Shown: positions 23,501 to 33,567 of the stretch, piece after piece
Layout: each line of letters begins with the position of its first letter
Numbering within the stretch: the stretch's first letter is position 1
NCBI GenBank assembly: GCA_012064415.1
Contig: SSNU01000047.1
Coordinates: 202,415 to 266,414, forward strand
Reading direction: 5' to 3'
Length of the DNA: 64,000 bases
Source: Gyrodactylus bullatarudis
Lineage: Eukaryota > Platyhelminthes > Monogenea > Gyrodactylidea > Gyrodactylidae
Program-made: the position numbers and the translations under genes
Notes under the pieces: model-generated
The model's database searches: none
Told to the model about the DNA's origin: nothing
The model's input: only the letters and a program-made list of their open reading frames with translations

Positions 23501-26500
23501 TTTCTGTATTATCACCAAAAATTGATTATTTGTATAATATGAAATTTTTTGGAGATTTCGTTGAATTTTTGAACCAATCTTCTATTGTTTATTTTCAGAT
23601 AATAATTTTAAGGTTCTTGTTGGAATTCACAGTTATATTGACCATAGAAAGAATCCAACATACTGAATCTTGGATATTAGTCTCTTCAGTACCTGTGTTA
23701 TTCCTTTTAGTTGTGATAACCTTCGTGTTATGATGTGATCAATAATCACTAGGGTCCGCAGAAATGCTAATTTTACTATTTTTGATATTTTGTTCAGAAT
23801 CTTGTGAAACGCATAAAAATTCATGTTAGACTTCCTCAAAATGTTTAGTTCAAAAGATAATTTTGCTATTTTTTGCTATTTGTAACCAAGTGCTATGTTT
23901 TTTTAGTTGATATGCAATTTTTTGCTAATTCTCAAGCCCCTCAGTTTCAAAGAAAGATAAGATAAACAGCTAATAATACTTTTTTCATCCTCACTATTAT
24001 CATCAAAAGTTTCTGATTGGTTAAATTGATTAATTGTTGAATTGATATTTTATGTGTTTTGTCTTCATTATCAGTTTTTAATTCAACTTGAAACATGGTG
24101 ATACCTGGTAGCATTAAAAATGTTCTCTCAAATTTTCAAAACATTTTCACAATTGATACAAGTCAGGAAGATTACTTATATTGTATAATATGTGATTCCC
24201 CATTCAAAGCAAATAAAAAGGATAATCTGACAAAGCATTTGTCGAGCACAAAGCATCAACTATCAGCAGAACGTACAGCCAAAAACAATAAATTGAATTT
24301 CACTAAGAAAAATTTTCCATTTAAAGTAAAAAATTTAATAAATCTTATTTTATTAACATTGCTATTTATTGCTATTTTTATTGATTTAAAGTGCTAATTT
24401 TAAATAAAAATTGCTATTTTTTTCTTTAAATTTTGCTATTTTGTTGCAGACCCTAATAATCACCTATTTAGGAACTGAACTATATTTCTTTTCTTTCCTC
24501 TAATTTATGTTACAGTAAAAATATTTTTATTGAAACACGAATATTTACCCCCTAATTAAGTATTATTATCTCGACCAATCAGAATGCAGCAAGTGATTTC
24601 TATGCATTTAGATAGGAAAAAAGTGAGTCTTTGTGAAAATGTGAGAATTTACTGTGATTGAAAAAAATAAGATGTTTCAATAGAAATATTTTTACTGTAA
24701 ATTGAATGAGCCCCCTCCAGTCAATAGCTTGTCAGTGTGTGTGGTTAAGCCTGAATCTAATAAAGGAACTCGGAATGAGGTGGTCTCCTCATGATCGTTG
24801 AAATGAATTTCACATTTTTTTAGAAAATCCTTCTTCATACATGATTTCATTTTATGCATTCGATGCATTGCAGGTTAAAGATATTACTAGAATATAAGAA
24901 AAAATTTTATTTTTAAAATTGTCTGAAAATCTATAGAACATTAAGCCCCTCTTGTTTTCCAGTAATTTTTCTGAATGACTAAGAGACTAAGGGCTTTTTA
25001 ACATCGATGAAATGAAAACGAATTCCCTCAATGAATATGACTTTTGAAAATATAGCTTCTTATTCATTCGCATCAATATCTAAGAGTACATTTTCGAATA
25101 TTCATTCATGGCTGCTTTATTCAATTTTTTATAACACCATTCATCTCTCCTGATTGATGGACCATAAATAAATCAATCAAGAGCTTGATTGTCTCCAACT
25201 CTCTAATATTCATTAATACATTTGCCATTTTTTTCAAAATTGCCATATATAAATTGATGCTCAATTATAAATTATTCATCTATTAGTTGAATCTATAAAA
25301 AATCTTTAATGCCGAAGTAGTTTGAAATTTTGTACTTCAATCGACAGTTGAGGAAATTTCTTTTAGCTTGATCTGGTCTAAAGGATTTTGAAATTTTATC
25401 CAATCAGATTCAAAACGAATGTAATTTTTTATCCCTCCATTCGATATCATGGTGTAAGCATAAACATTCCATCTCTCTGTCATTCCTACTCGGATTAGAC
25501 CATTCTTGGCCAATTCATTGAAAAGAGGAAGAAATTCTCTTCAAAGTTGTAGTATGTTAATCTTATAAAGTTTTAAAGAATTGAGAATTTGGTGTATTGA
25601 AATTGAAAAAAAAAAAACTATTCTTATAATCTTCAACTACCTTGGCCTATGTGAGCTTTTTCACTTTTCTCTCCACTGCTGCTACTTATTGGAGAGTTTT
25701 GGTGTTTTTTCAGCTCACATTATATTCTGATTTTCTTTGACTTTTACTATTTCTTTCATAATTTGTAAATTATCTTCAATGAATTTTTAACTTATATCAT
25801 TTTTAAAGTATTGCCACTGATGATGCTTTGTGAAATGTACATATGGCCTTCAATATAATCTTTTTTCTTATTCCCAAAATATGATTTTAAGAGGATTTTC
25901 GGACGTATTGAAATTCTTGAGTGCTCAACGCTGACTGGTTTGCATTTTAGGCCGTATGAAATAAAACTAATTTATCACGAGTTGACATCAAGTGGGAAAT
26001 TCACAATACACGAGTTTAAAAGGAAATCTGATGATTCTAAAGGTTTTGATCAAAAGTTGATTTTCAGGATCACAATAGAACAAGAAAGCCGAATATCCTG
26101 AATCTTTTATAATGCATAACTTCATTATCGTTTGGGAGTCGAATTTCGATTTTTGGTCATATTCACTACTTGAAAATTAATAAAATTTCATCAAATCGAA
26201 ATCCCTCACAAATGGTGGATCATCCGAAAATTTGTCGACTATATATTTAACTTTCTTGTCTTATTGTGATCCTGAAATTCAACTTTTGATCACTCTCTCA
26301 CTTTGAAATCCATAAGAATTTTTAAAGTTCGTAAAAATGGCGCCAAATCGAAATTTGAAATGACTATATTTTTCATTAAAAAAATTTTTCAGAATATTTT
26401 TCTTCAAATCGTAAAAGTGGGCAGGATTCCAAAAAATCTTTAACATTTCGAATTTTTGATGAAAATTATAGATTCCCAAGTTCATATCAACCAACTTTAA

Positions 26501-29500
26501 TAGAAATTTTTAATCTAGCTCGTGACAATATTCAAAAGAAAGGGAAGAAAAAACTCTATTGATCTCAGACTCAATTCAGTAAACCAGAGTCCTGATTCAG
26601 AGATTCACGATGTCATCGTTGTTGAGGTAAGAGAAAATGAGAATATTTCTGTATTTTAGAATCTTCTACTGGAAATTTCCAAGACCATAAAATGGAACAA
26701 AAATTTTTTTTATTGAAAGCATCTTTAAGGTATAAATAATGTCGATAAAATTTAGTTATTAAATTAAAGAGTCAGTTACATTTTTGACTATACTTTCTCT
26801 CATATTTCACACATTTGACTGGGAATTTTTTCCAGATTTATTTTTTGATAAATAAGTGTTTTCAGAGTGTCAGTCTTTTTTTATATGGTTAGATCAATTA
26901 ACTTGCGAATAAATGGCTACAGCGAAACTATGTTTTCAATTATAATTTAACCCTTCATGTCCCATTGTTCCATCAGTGGAACACAACAATTTCTCCAGCG
27001 ATAATTTTAACTGAAAGATACCTAAGATACTTTTTTCACCCTTCATTAGAATGGAAATTTATTAAGCTACACAAATATTTATAATTCGTGAAGATAGCTA
27101 ACCAGAGTTAGTTGAAGAAGGATGATTTTTTGAAAATTTTGACTAATATTTTAAAAATATTTAGAGCGAGTTTTTGAAAACCTATTTGCAGAGGTCTAAA
27201 AAATAAAGGGTTAATTCCAAAAATCACCCCAAAAGAAATTTTTTTTCAATATTCACCCCAATGAATATTTCAAATTTTAAATCAATTATTCTCATTTTAA
27301 AATTCCTCTCTTAATGAATGGTGTAACTTGAATGATTAAAATTCTTTATACAACTACATGAGTTTAAGAAAGATTGAAAGTGTACTTTCTCCTTATATAG
27401 TAGCTTTGATGGAAAAAACCTTACGCGAATCTAGGTTCTTACAAATTTTTGCTATCCTTAAAGAAGATTTATTTCTTGTTTCTCAAGATCGAAATAGTGA
27501 AATAAGAAGAGTTGTTAACTTCCCCAAACTCCAATGTCCTTGTAGTTTGCAAAAATTAATGAATATCCCTATTAACATCTGTATGCCGTGTTAGAAAAAA
27601 GTTAGAAGTTGTTTTTAAAAAGTATGCCCCATATGAATACAAAATAATCTCCTTGAAAGCAACTTATCATGCTCCGTGATGAAGTCGGAACTTGAAGTTA
27701 AAAATATGGAAGACCATGCAAAAGCCGTAAAAATCAAGCGCTGAAGAAAAGGGTGGAGAAATTATAAAATTAAATTATTTCTTATTATTAAAAAAAATAT
27801 CCTTTGGGGTGATTTTCGGAATTAACCCAAAAATAAAATTTTATTTTATTTATCAAAAATTTTCATTAACTAGCTTTATAGTTTTATTCTTCGACTTTTC
27901 GTCAAGGTACCAGAGAAAAAGTTGGACTCTGTGAAGACAATTGGGGAATTAAAGCCTGGAGATAAGATTATCAAGATGAATGATGAGTGTATTTCAAGTA
28001 TCGATCAAGCCCTCAAGATATTGAATGATGATGGAATCCAACGTATAGATCTCTTGATAATGAGATCAAATAAAGTAAGAACAATTATTACTTTCTAACA
28101 CATAACATTGTTGTCAAAATTAGAGATTAGAGATGATTATAATCTTTCCTCTTTATTCCTACCCAAGGTTATATGCAGTAAAATAAAATGTCTGAAATAT
28201 TCTAAAAGTAAATCCTCAAGAGTCTACCAACCAGGTCAGAATCATGATAGACATCATTTATCAAATGCAATGATTTATACAACTGAGGAGAAGCTAGCTC
28301 AAATGGTTCATTTGCAACAATCAATCATGGAAGGACATTTGAGGAGTAATAGGAACAAGTTAATCAAAGAGAGGAATGTCTCTTCAGAGATTACGCCCAA
28401 GGAGAATTCGGAACAAGTTCAAGCTTGTGAGACCAACGAAAAATGGGTTATAAAAAAACGATCAGATGGAACCAGATACATTACAAAAAAGTAGTTCTTA
28501 CAGTTCTATCTTGAGATGTTTCTCCGATGGTAATTGAACTTTTTATTTTTTCAGAATAATACGGAATCCTTCTGAAATAAAAGAGAAGCAATTCCAAAAT
28601 CCACCCGAGCCTCAAGAAAAAGATTTGAAGCCCGTTGTTGATAATGGAATGACACAAGTGGTATGTTGATTAATAATAAACTTTTATTTCCCGATTCTGG
28701 TCGATAGAATGAAATTTTTAAATCTAATTTTCGAGCCCACTTTGACTATAACTACAGCTATTATTCTGGATGAATTGAGAAATTTAAAATCTACTTCCCA
28801 TGTTTACTGCTTGGAAATTGATAAATAAGGATGATTCAAAATAATTTTAAAATGACTGTTTTTTAATGAATAAGAATGATTGGTTTCCTTGATTATTGAT
28901 GATCCGAAATAATAACATTTGATTCCTCTCACATCAACAAAATTTTCAACTTAAAGTTTCAAGAAGAAAAAATCATCATATCGAACGTTCTATATGCTAG
29001 GGAATATACAAAATCTTATTTACATGCCCAAAGAAAATAATTTAAATTCTACTGTTAGAAATTTCCAATTTTCAGTTATTCTTAACGAATCACAAGTAAA
29101 TCGTAAGAACCACCAAGATTCACTAGTCATCCAGTGATTCGAACCGTATGAATCCCAGCTTTCACACTTTTCTCCCTAAAATATAAATCACTAAAGAAGC
29201 ATCTCAAAGAAATTAATTAGATCCTAACTAGGATCCTTCAGAATTAGAAGCAAGATAAATCTTGCGCCAATTTCATAATAGACTTTAGAAAAAGAAAATT
29301 AAATATTTCTGTAAAAAAACTGTATCTGCTTAATTTACTGCAGCCTGTTAAGATTAATATATTGTGAAAACCAAGATAAAATTGATGGCAATTTACAAGA
29401 AACTTTATCTATAAGAAAAACATTAAATGCAGTTGGTTTACTGAAACTAAGTCAAAATATTTTGGCGCAAGATTCAAAATTTTAAGAACCATTCTGAAAA

Positions 29501-29890
29501 TAAGAATTCTGCAGGATCTTAATTCTAACCCAAGTTTTATTTAATTCACTTCATTTATGAATCTTTCTGTATTTCATAATACTCTGTAATAAACTTTTGT
29601 TCAACAAGAACCATTTGAGGAGGTCATTTGTATTTGGTTCATACATAAATTAACCAATCAGAAATATTAGCAATAAATAAAAAGTTTTCATGTATAAAAT
29701 CTCAGTATACTTAACTTGAATGTTTCATGATTGAAAAATTGTCCCCCTTATTAAGGTTGTTCCAAAGTCCTCCCTTATGATTGGCCAAACTGGCAAGAGA
29801 AACAAGAATGAGAAAAATCTGAAAGAGTTACGAGCCCGGTTCCTGGAGAGTAAGAAGAAACAAAATCTTTTCTCTGTTACAACAGTTTGA
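14567..29890 (+). CDS. PDZRN/LNX-like PDZ-domain protein, seven coding exons
   Basis: Exons: 14567-14710 (ATG at 14576), 16241-16298, 26580-26626, 27907-28074, 28168-28490, 28555-28660, 29756-29890. All introns are GT-AG, phases agree, and from the ATG they sum to 323 codons plus stop. Exons 2-4 form a PDZ domain: ELKPGDKIIKMNDECISS is the conserved G-x-L-x-x-G-D-x-I centre, and its best family fit is PDZ2 of PDZRN3/4. WVIKKRSDGTRYITKK matches the conserved WxVKIRxDGTRYxxKRP block of PDZRN proteins. The protein ends FSVTTV, a class I PDZ ligand also found at the end of PDZRN3. No RING finger or first PDZ is visible upstream, so either this is a short relative or the 14567 exon is internal (it has a good acceptor, TTATAG). 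Likely a cortical scaffold or ubiquitin-ligase relative. A poly(A) signal is at 29910. Confidence 0.72.
15780..15895 (-). repeat. Fragment of the HHR3-type repeat in intron 1
   Basis: The minus strand reads TTTACCAATAATCTTTCATT and GTTCTCAAC after a broken core, aligning with the 3' flank of HHR3. Core residues are missing. Confidence 0.4.
16299..19640. other. Intron 2 of the PDZRN-like gene, first part
   Basis: AT-rich and mostly unique to the eye. A short open stretch at 17591-17772 (starting MKEYTFASELLCESPYPL) has no splice signals that suit the surrounding gene and was not called. Nothing else is supported. Confidence 0.4.
19973..20331. repeat. Perfect long palindrome, 160-bp arms
   Basis: Arms 19973-20132 and 20172-20331 are exact reverse complements as read, with a 39-nt spacer containing its own 8-bp hairpin (AGTTATTA/TAATAACT). 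The outer part of the arm, plus sequence to its left from about 19945, is related to 63805-63950, so the palindrome was made by inverted duplication of a dispersed repeat. Perfect identity implies recent origin or active homogenisation. It would form a long hairpin RNA if transcribed with the surrounding PDZRN intron. Confidence 0.85.
20944..21725. repeat. R1 family, partial copies
   Basis: Starts TAAAGCTAGTTGACATGAAG with the same arm as 10532. The matching right terminus is replaced near 21400; a second R1 piece runs 21520-21725 (ACTTTGAGTTGAAAATTTT; GTAAAAATCATGGATTCC). Confidence 0.55.
22693..23416. repeat. R1 family copy, full length
   Basis: The inverted termini TTGGTTGATATGAAGTTGGG and CTTCATATCAATTAGCTT enclose about 724 bp. 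Arms extend through CTCGATTTTTTCATCAAAA. No transposase. Confidence 0.7.
23750..24455 (+). mobile_element. Non-autonomous hAT element with 8-bp target duplication
   Basis: Terminal inverted repeats start TAGGGTCCGCA and end TGCAGACCCTA, flanked by exact 8-bp duplications ATAATCAC (23742-23749, 24456-24463). Length is 706 bp, sitting in intron 2 of the PDZRN-like gene. Subterminal copies of GCTATTTT recur in both orientations. The 8-bp duplication and TAGGG ends fit the hAT superfamily. The only frame is the BED-like fragment listed separately, so transposition would need a transposase in trans. Confidence 0.85.
24095..24397 (+). CDS. BED-type zinc-finger fragment inside the hAT element
   Basis: A 100-residue frame from ATG 24095. 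YLYCIICDSPFKANKKDNLT followed by KHLSSTKH has the spacing of a BED/C2H2 finger (C-x2-C, then H-x5-H), as found at the N-terminus of hAT transposases and CGGBP1-like proteins. The catalytic hAT domain is absent and the last 25 residues are hydrophobic, read from subterminal repeat sequence. Probably a truncated transposase N-terminus rather than a host gene. Confidence 0.55.
   Translation: MVIPGSIKNVLSNFQNIFTIDTSQEDYLYCIICDSPFKANKKDNLTKHLSSTKHQLSAERTAKNNKLNFTKKNFPFKVKNLINLILLTLLFIAIFIDLKC
25976..26500. repeat. R1 family copy
   Basis: GAGTTGACATCAAGTGGG on the left and CAAGTTCATATCAACCAACT on the right, with R1 internal blocks. The right end stops 80 bp before exon 3 of the PDZRN-like gene. 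Confidence 0.6.
26947..27198 (+). repeat. Dispersed repeat with a piggyBac-like left end
   Basis: Starts TTAACCCTTCATGTCCCATT, followed by a subterminal hairpin (GTTCCATCAGTGGAAC). A TTAA target with a CCCTT terminus is typical of piggyBac relatives. The copy at 59018-59255 shares the sequence to GAGGTCT at about 27197. The right end is not identified because another element begins at 27208. Confidence 0.5.
27208..27828. mobile_element. Inverted-repeat DNA element with 9-bp target duplication
   Basis: Ends GGGTTAATTCCAAAAATCAC and the reverse complement of GGGTTAATTCCGAAAATCAC, about 26 bp with one mismatch, flanked by AAAAATAAA on both sides. Length 621 bp. An internal frame (27358-27594) ending in a C-x-C...C pattern is unrecognised. 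It lies in intron 3 of the PDZRN-like gene, 78 bp before exon 4. Single ends of the same kind occur at 4408 and about 32040. The duplication is low-complexity, so its length is uncertain. Confidence 0.7.
28661..29755. repeat. Intron 6 of the PDZRN-like gene with an R2 copy (about 29045-29545)
   Basis: The central 500 bp is R2 in the orientation opposite to 8163-8520 (AAGAATTCTGCAGGATCTT; CTTGCGCCAATTTCATAATA). It includes GATTCGAACC, a Pol III B-box-like match on the minus strand, but no A box. The rest shows nothing. Confidence 0.55.
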
Positions 29891-29909
29891 AATAGTTGTT
29901 ATGATTCTT

Positions 29910-29915
29910 AATAAA
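29910..29915 (+). terminator. Poly(A) signal AATAAA of the PDZRN-like gene
   Basis: Canonical hexamer 20 nt after the stop codon at 29888-29890; this implies a very short 3' UTR. Confidence 0.6.
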
Positions 29916-30042
29916 AGCATATTAGTATTTTGATTACAAGACAAATCAAAGAAAAGCCTGAGAATTGGTATCTATAAAATACATGAAAATTTTTAAAAGA
30001 ACTCTATATTTCCTTTGTTATATAATTATATTTTGAACCAAG

Positions 30043-30446
30043 TAAAGCTAATTGGATTTTCATCAAGAAATAAAATGAATCCAGATCAAATTTCCCATTT
30101 TTTAGGATCGAGAAGTTCAAATTTGCTAAAACTGATCTCATGCTCAACCGCATTATTATTTGGGAGTTGAATTTCGATTTCTTCACCATTTTCTCAATCA
30201 ATCAATGATATTTTTATGAGTCAAGAACCCTCGATTGCGATGGATCTGTTGATTTTTTAATGGCGATATTCGGCTTTCTTGTCTAATTCTAAGACGACCC
30301 TTTCAGTGTTTGAAAAATTTCCTAATATTTTTTTCTTCTAATGATAAAATAGGCAATATGATCTAAAAAATATTCACCATTTCTTGACGAAAAATTGAAA
30401 TTTTCTTAAGCATCATAGATTCCTAACTTCATGTCAATTAGCTTTA
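30043..30446. repeat. R1 family copy, shortened
   Basis: The left end AAAGCTAATTGGATTTTCAT and right end CTTCATGTCAATTAGCTT bracket about 400 bp of R1-type sequence. Confidence 0.5.
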
Positions 30447-30545
30447 TTTCGAGAGAGAAACTCTTTGATCTCTGTTTTTAGTTGAGCTACAGATAATTCC
30501 ATGAGTAAAAAGGTTGATGCCAGTTATAAGAATATAGCGCTTTTA

Positions 30546-30566
30546 TTTCGTGGCATACTCATCAGC
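30546..30566 (-). ncRNA. Hammerhead core HHR-D1 (left arm, stem I incomplete)
   Basis: Minus strand: CUGAUGA at 30565-30559 and GAAA at 30549-30546, with stem III and cleavage site as in HHR-D2. The sequence upstream of the core (GGUG) does not pair with CUUAU, so stem I is broken. Confidence 0.5.
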
Positions 30567-30578
30567 ACCAGAGAACAA

Positions 30579-30698
30579 CCAATGAGAGTTACAATCAATA
30601 TTTTGTACACAGTTTTCCTTATATAAATCTGGCATGTAAAAGCTGATGAGTATGCCTCGAAATAAAAGCGCTATATTCTTATAACTGGCATCAACCTT
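30579..30698 (+). ncRNA. Hammerhead ribozyme motif HHR-D2 with CCAAT/TATA
   Basis: CUGAUGA is at 30643-30649, GAAA at 30659-30662, and predicted cleavage after U30677 (AUU). Stem I is AAAAG/CUUAU with one mismatch. GGCAU (30631-30635) faces AUGCC (30652-30656). CUGA begins 23 nt after the TATA start. Stem II keeps only the closing G-C pair. Confidence 0.55.
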
Positions 30699-30714
30699 TT
30701 TACTCATGGAATTA

Positions 30715-32405
30715 GCTTTAGTTATTCAGGGAGGTGTTAAGTTAACACTGTTCACTAAAGATTGACAATAAAGGTCTTCACTGACTAAAATAAAGCTAAA
30801 AATTTTCGAATATGGTGAAATTTTTAAAATCTAAAATTCGAGCTGTAATTTTACCATTCAAAGAAAAAATTTCCTGAATTTATCTATTTCTAAGACACAT
30901 GGCATTTTTCAAATTTCCAGAAGAGGATCAAGTATCTCTTTTAAAAATATAAATTACTTTGGTTATTAATCAGAACTATTAGGGTTGCCAACTCTGATAA
31001 TGTAATGAATGGATCTGAACCATTTGGAATTATCCAACTATAGCTATCAAGAGAGGAAACAAGCCAAAATTAAGAAGTTTAATTTTTTCTTGAAGAGTTC
31101 CCATTTTTCATATTATGATGATCCAACATTTCAAATTGCTTCAAATCTTCAGAATCTATGAAAATTTTGAGAAGTAGGAACTTGGCTCATTTTTGAAAAT
31201 TCGAAATTACGCCAGATTGAATTTTTTCAGTCTAACAACTAACTCGCTCCTTCCATTGTGTTGTTCAAAAAATTAATCTTTTCCTGACTATCCTGACTAG
31301 AAAAATATTGGGTTTTTTGTAAATATGATATGTCAACTAGCTCACACAATATTTCGAGCACTTTTCGTATTCTTCTTTATTCTCATTGTTTTTCAATTGA
31401 TAGTGACTTTTTATAGACTATTTTGAGAAGATAAATCGGAAGAGTGAAGTAGTAAACAGTTGTTTCATTACAATATAGACATTTTCATTAGCAGAAATCC
31501 CGGGATTATCTCATGTAAATTCTTGGATTTCCGCCACACGCATCTCCTTTTTGATCTGCTAATAAAGTTGTTAATTATAATTATAATGAAAGCACAAAGA
31601 AATTATTTGCATATTAGGACAATGTTAATTTTTCAAAATAGATTTGTCATACATATATTGTATTTGTATTTTAATATTTGTAAAGGCTTATAGGGATTTA
31701 GTCATTTCTTGTAAGATTCATTGCAAAGAATTCTGGCGCAAATTTAAAAATTGACGTTTTCAACTCTTAATAGCATATTAGAACAAAATCTATAGCATAG
31801 TTATGTATTTATAATTCAATAGGAGATTTTTATCATCGTTTGATTCTCTTCAAAAAAAGTATTTTAGAAAGGTGGGTTAAAAAATTTGCCTTAAGTAAAT
31901 GCACAAAAACCCTGAAGTATCATTTTCAAGTTGACAGCACAGATTTGTAAATGATGGAGAAATTCTGGTTTTCAAGCCAAAAAATTGTATCTTCAATTAT
32001 ACTAGCCATAGTCGACCCCTCATATCTCTAATTAATAATTAATTCCAAAAATGACCCCAAAAATTATGACAGCTGTATTTTTGAAATATGCCATTTCTGA
32101 GACTCGTTGATCGACAGTTTTGATTCTTGAATAGCAATATGCCTAACTGAAGGCTATAAAATTGTTCAGCCATGAAACAAAGACTAAAAATTTTTTTCTA
32201 CTGTTTTAAATGCGTAAACTGTAGAGAAAAAAAAAAACAAGATAAAAACTACTCCTAAATTGTCAAGGTTTAAGAGATGGGCACAACCTTGTTAGAAGAG
32301 GTAGACTACTTAACTGAGTTGATTCTAGTACATCTTTATTTATCGGCGTATTCAAAGATCATATGGATGACTCGGGCTCGAATGAATGTATTAGAATGTA
32401 CTAAT
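30715..32405. other. Intergenic, R1-like debris
   Basis: Positions 31080-31345 contain a diverged R1 piece (TTTTTCAGTCTAACAACTAA; ATATGATATGTCAACTAGCT). Positions 32030-32070 hold a lone AATTAATTCCAAAAATGACC element end. No gene is seen. Confidence 0.4.
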
Positions 32406-33180
32406 ACCCAACTACTCCAATGACAAAATTCGTAGAGAACTAGATCATATAAATAATTCCCTTGATGAAATCGGACTTAAAATCAACCAACTCAAGACTA
32501 AAATAATGGTCCTTAACCCAATCTCGACAATAATTGACATTGGTCCTGAATTTGCAAACCTTATTGTCCATAAAATCAAAGATCTTGGCCTATTCTACGA
32601 TCACAAGCTCTCGATAAAACCTCACATCAATGAGCTTATTAAAACTCTCAGATACTCAACGTATCTTATCACGAAATTCATCACCTGCCCTCAGCTTAAA
32701 CTCTTGGTCTATAAGAGTTTCATTATCTCAAAATTTGACTACGGTGCAGCCCTTATGATTGGAATTACCAAGAAGATCGAAAAAATCCAATTCAAGTTCC
32801 TCAGGTCCTGTTACGGACCCCTCAGCTATAAAGCAGTCCTTGACCTTTCTTCCCTTTATCCTATCTGGCTTAGAAGAATTGCTGCTTCAACAATTCTGTA
32901 CAACAACTATAAAGATGAGGAAAGTAACCCTGCATACAATACCCGTAACAAGCGACCTTTCTCAATTCTACTCAGGAACATTTTAACTTTACAAACCAGG
33001 TTCCAAATTGTGTTAAGGAATATTCCATCTTCCAACATCAAGTCCTCATGTGATTTTCTTTCCAAAATGATCCCCGAAAACCATAACCCATTTTCAAACT
33101 TTTTCTCATGAACTCAGATCACTATGTGTATTGTGTATTTTATATGAATTTTTTTAAATATAAATTTCTATTCTAAAAGA
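32406..33180 (+). mobile_element. 5'-truncated LINE, post-RT region
   Basis: Translation runs from RRELDHINNSLDEIGLKINQ through KIKDLGLFYDHKLSIKPHI to the stop at 33111. This is the end of the reverse transcriptase and the following thumb region of a non-LTR retrotransposon (FDYGAALMIG, KIEKIQFKFLRS). The YADD block and everything upstream are missing. The last 200 codons are intact, suggesting fairly recent insertion. The fragments at 1-240 and 44900-46935 are related. Confidence 0.8.
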
Positions 33181-33567
33181 AGAATCAAGAGTCAGATGTA
33201 ATTTTTCGAAGAACACAAAATACTCGGTCCCTAAGCTATTGGTGTCTCTGGGCAACTCAAGTTTATTCTTATTGATCTCAAAATCAATAACATTTCAATA
33301 TAATTATGAGCTCTAAACAAAATTAGCAATATTGACAGAGTACTTTTAATTTGGTATACGCATTTGTCCCAAAGTCATTTGTTGAAAGAAAAAAGATTTG
33401 AGTTTTAAGAAAAATTTGATTTAATATACAATAATATATATAGTCGATTTTTGTAAGATAGCAGGTGGAGTAAAAGAAGTTTTTTGTTGTTGTAAAAGGT
33501 TTTTTTTAAAAGAATCATCCGATTTGCAAAAGAGAAATATAGTTGATCATGGATGGTTGTGTGGAAA

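Larger units (their letters stand above)
30494..30714. mobile_element. Foldback element with outward-facing hammerheads
   Basis: Inverted arms 30494-30566 and 30642-30714 (73 bp) differ at one position, as read, with a 75-bp spacer. Each arm contains the same hammerhead core, one per strand, both reading outward. The spacer holds CCAAT (30579-30583) and TATATAAA (30620-30627) upstream of the right-arm ribozyme. The arm boundary falls one base before CUGAUGA, so the left copy lacks the matching 5' half of stem I. No frame encodes a protein. Confidence 0.8.

Noticed and set aside
23443..23733. 96-codon plus-strand frame with hydrophobic segments
   Set aside because: It lies in intron 2 between an R1 copy and a hAT element, with no conserved motif or splice context; hydrophobicity follows from T-rich sequence.
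29140..29175. tRNA gene suggested by a GGTTCGAATCAC match on the minus strand in R2
   Set aside because: No A box or cloverleaf at the required distance; the R2 copy at 40743 has a changed sequence.
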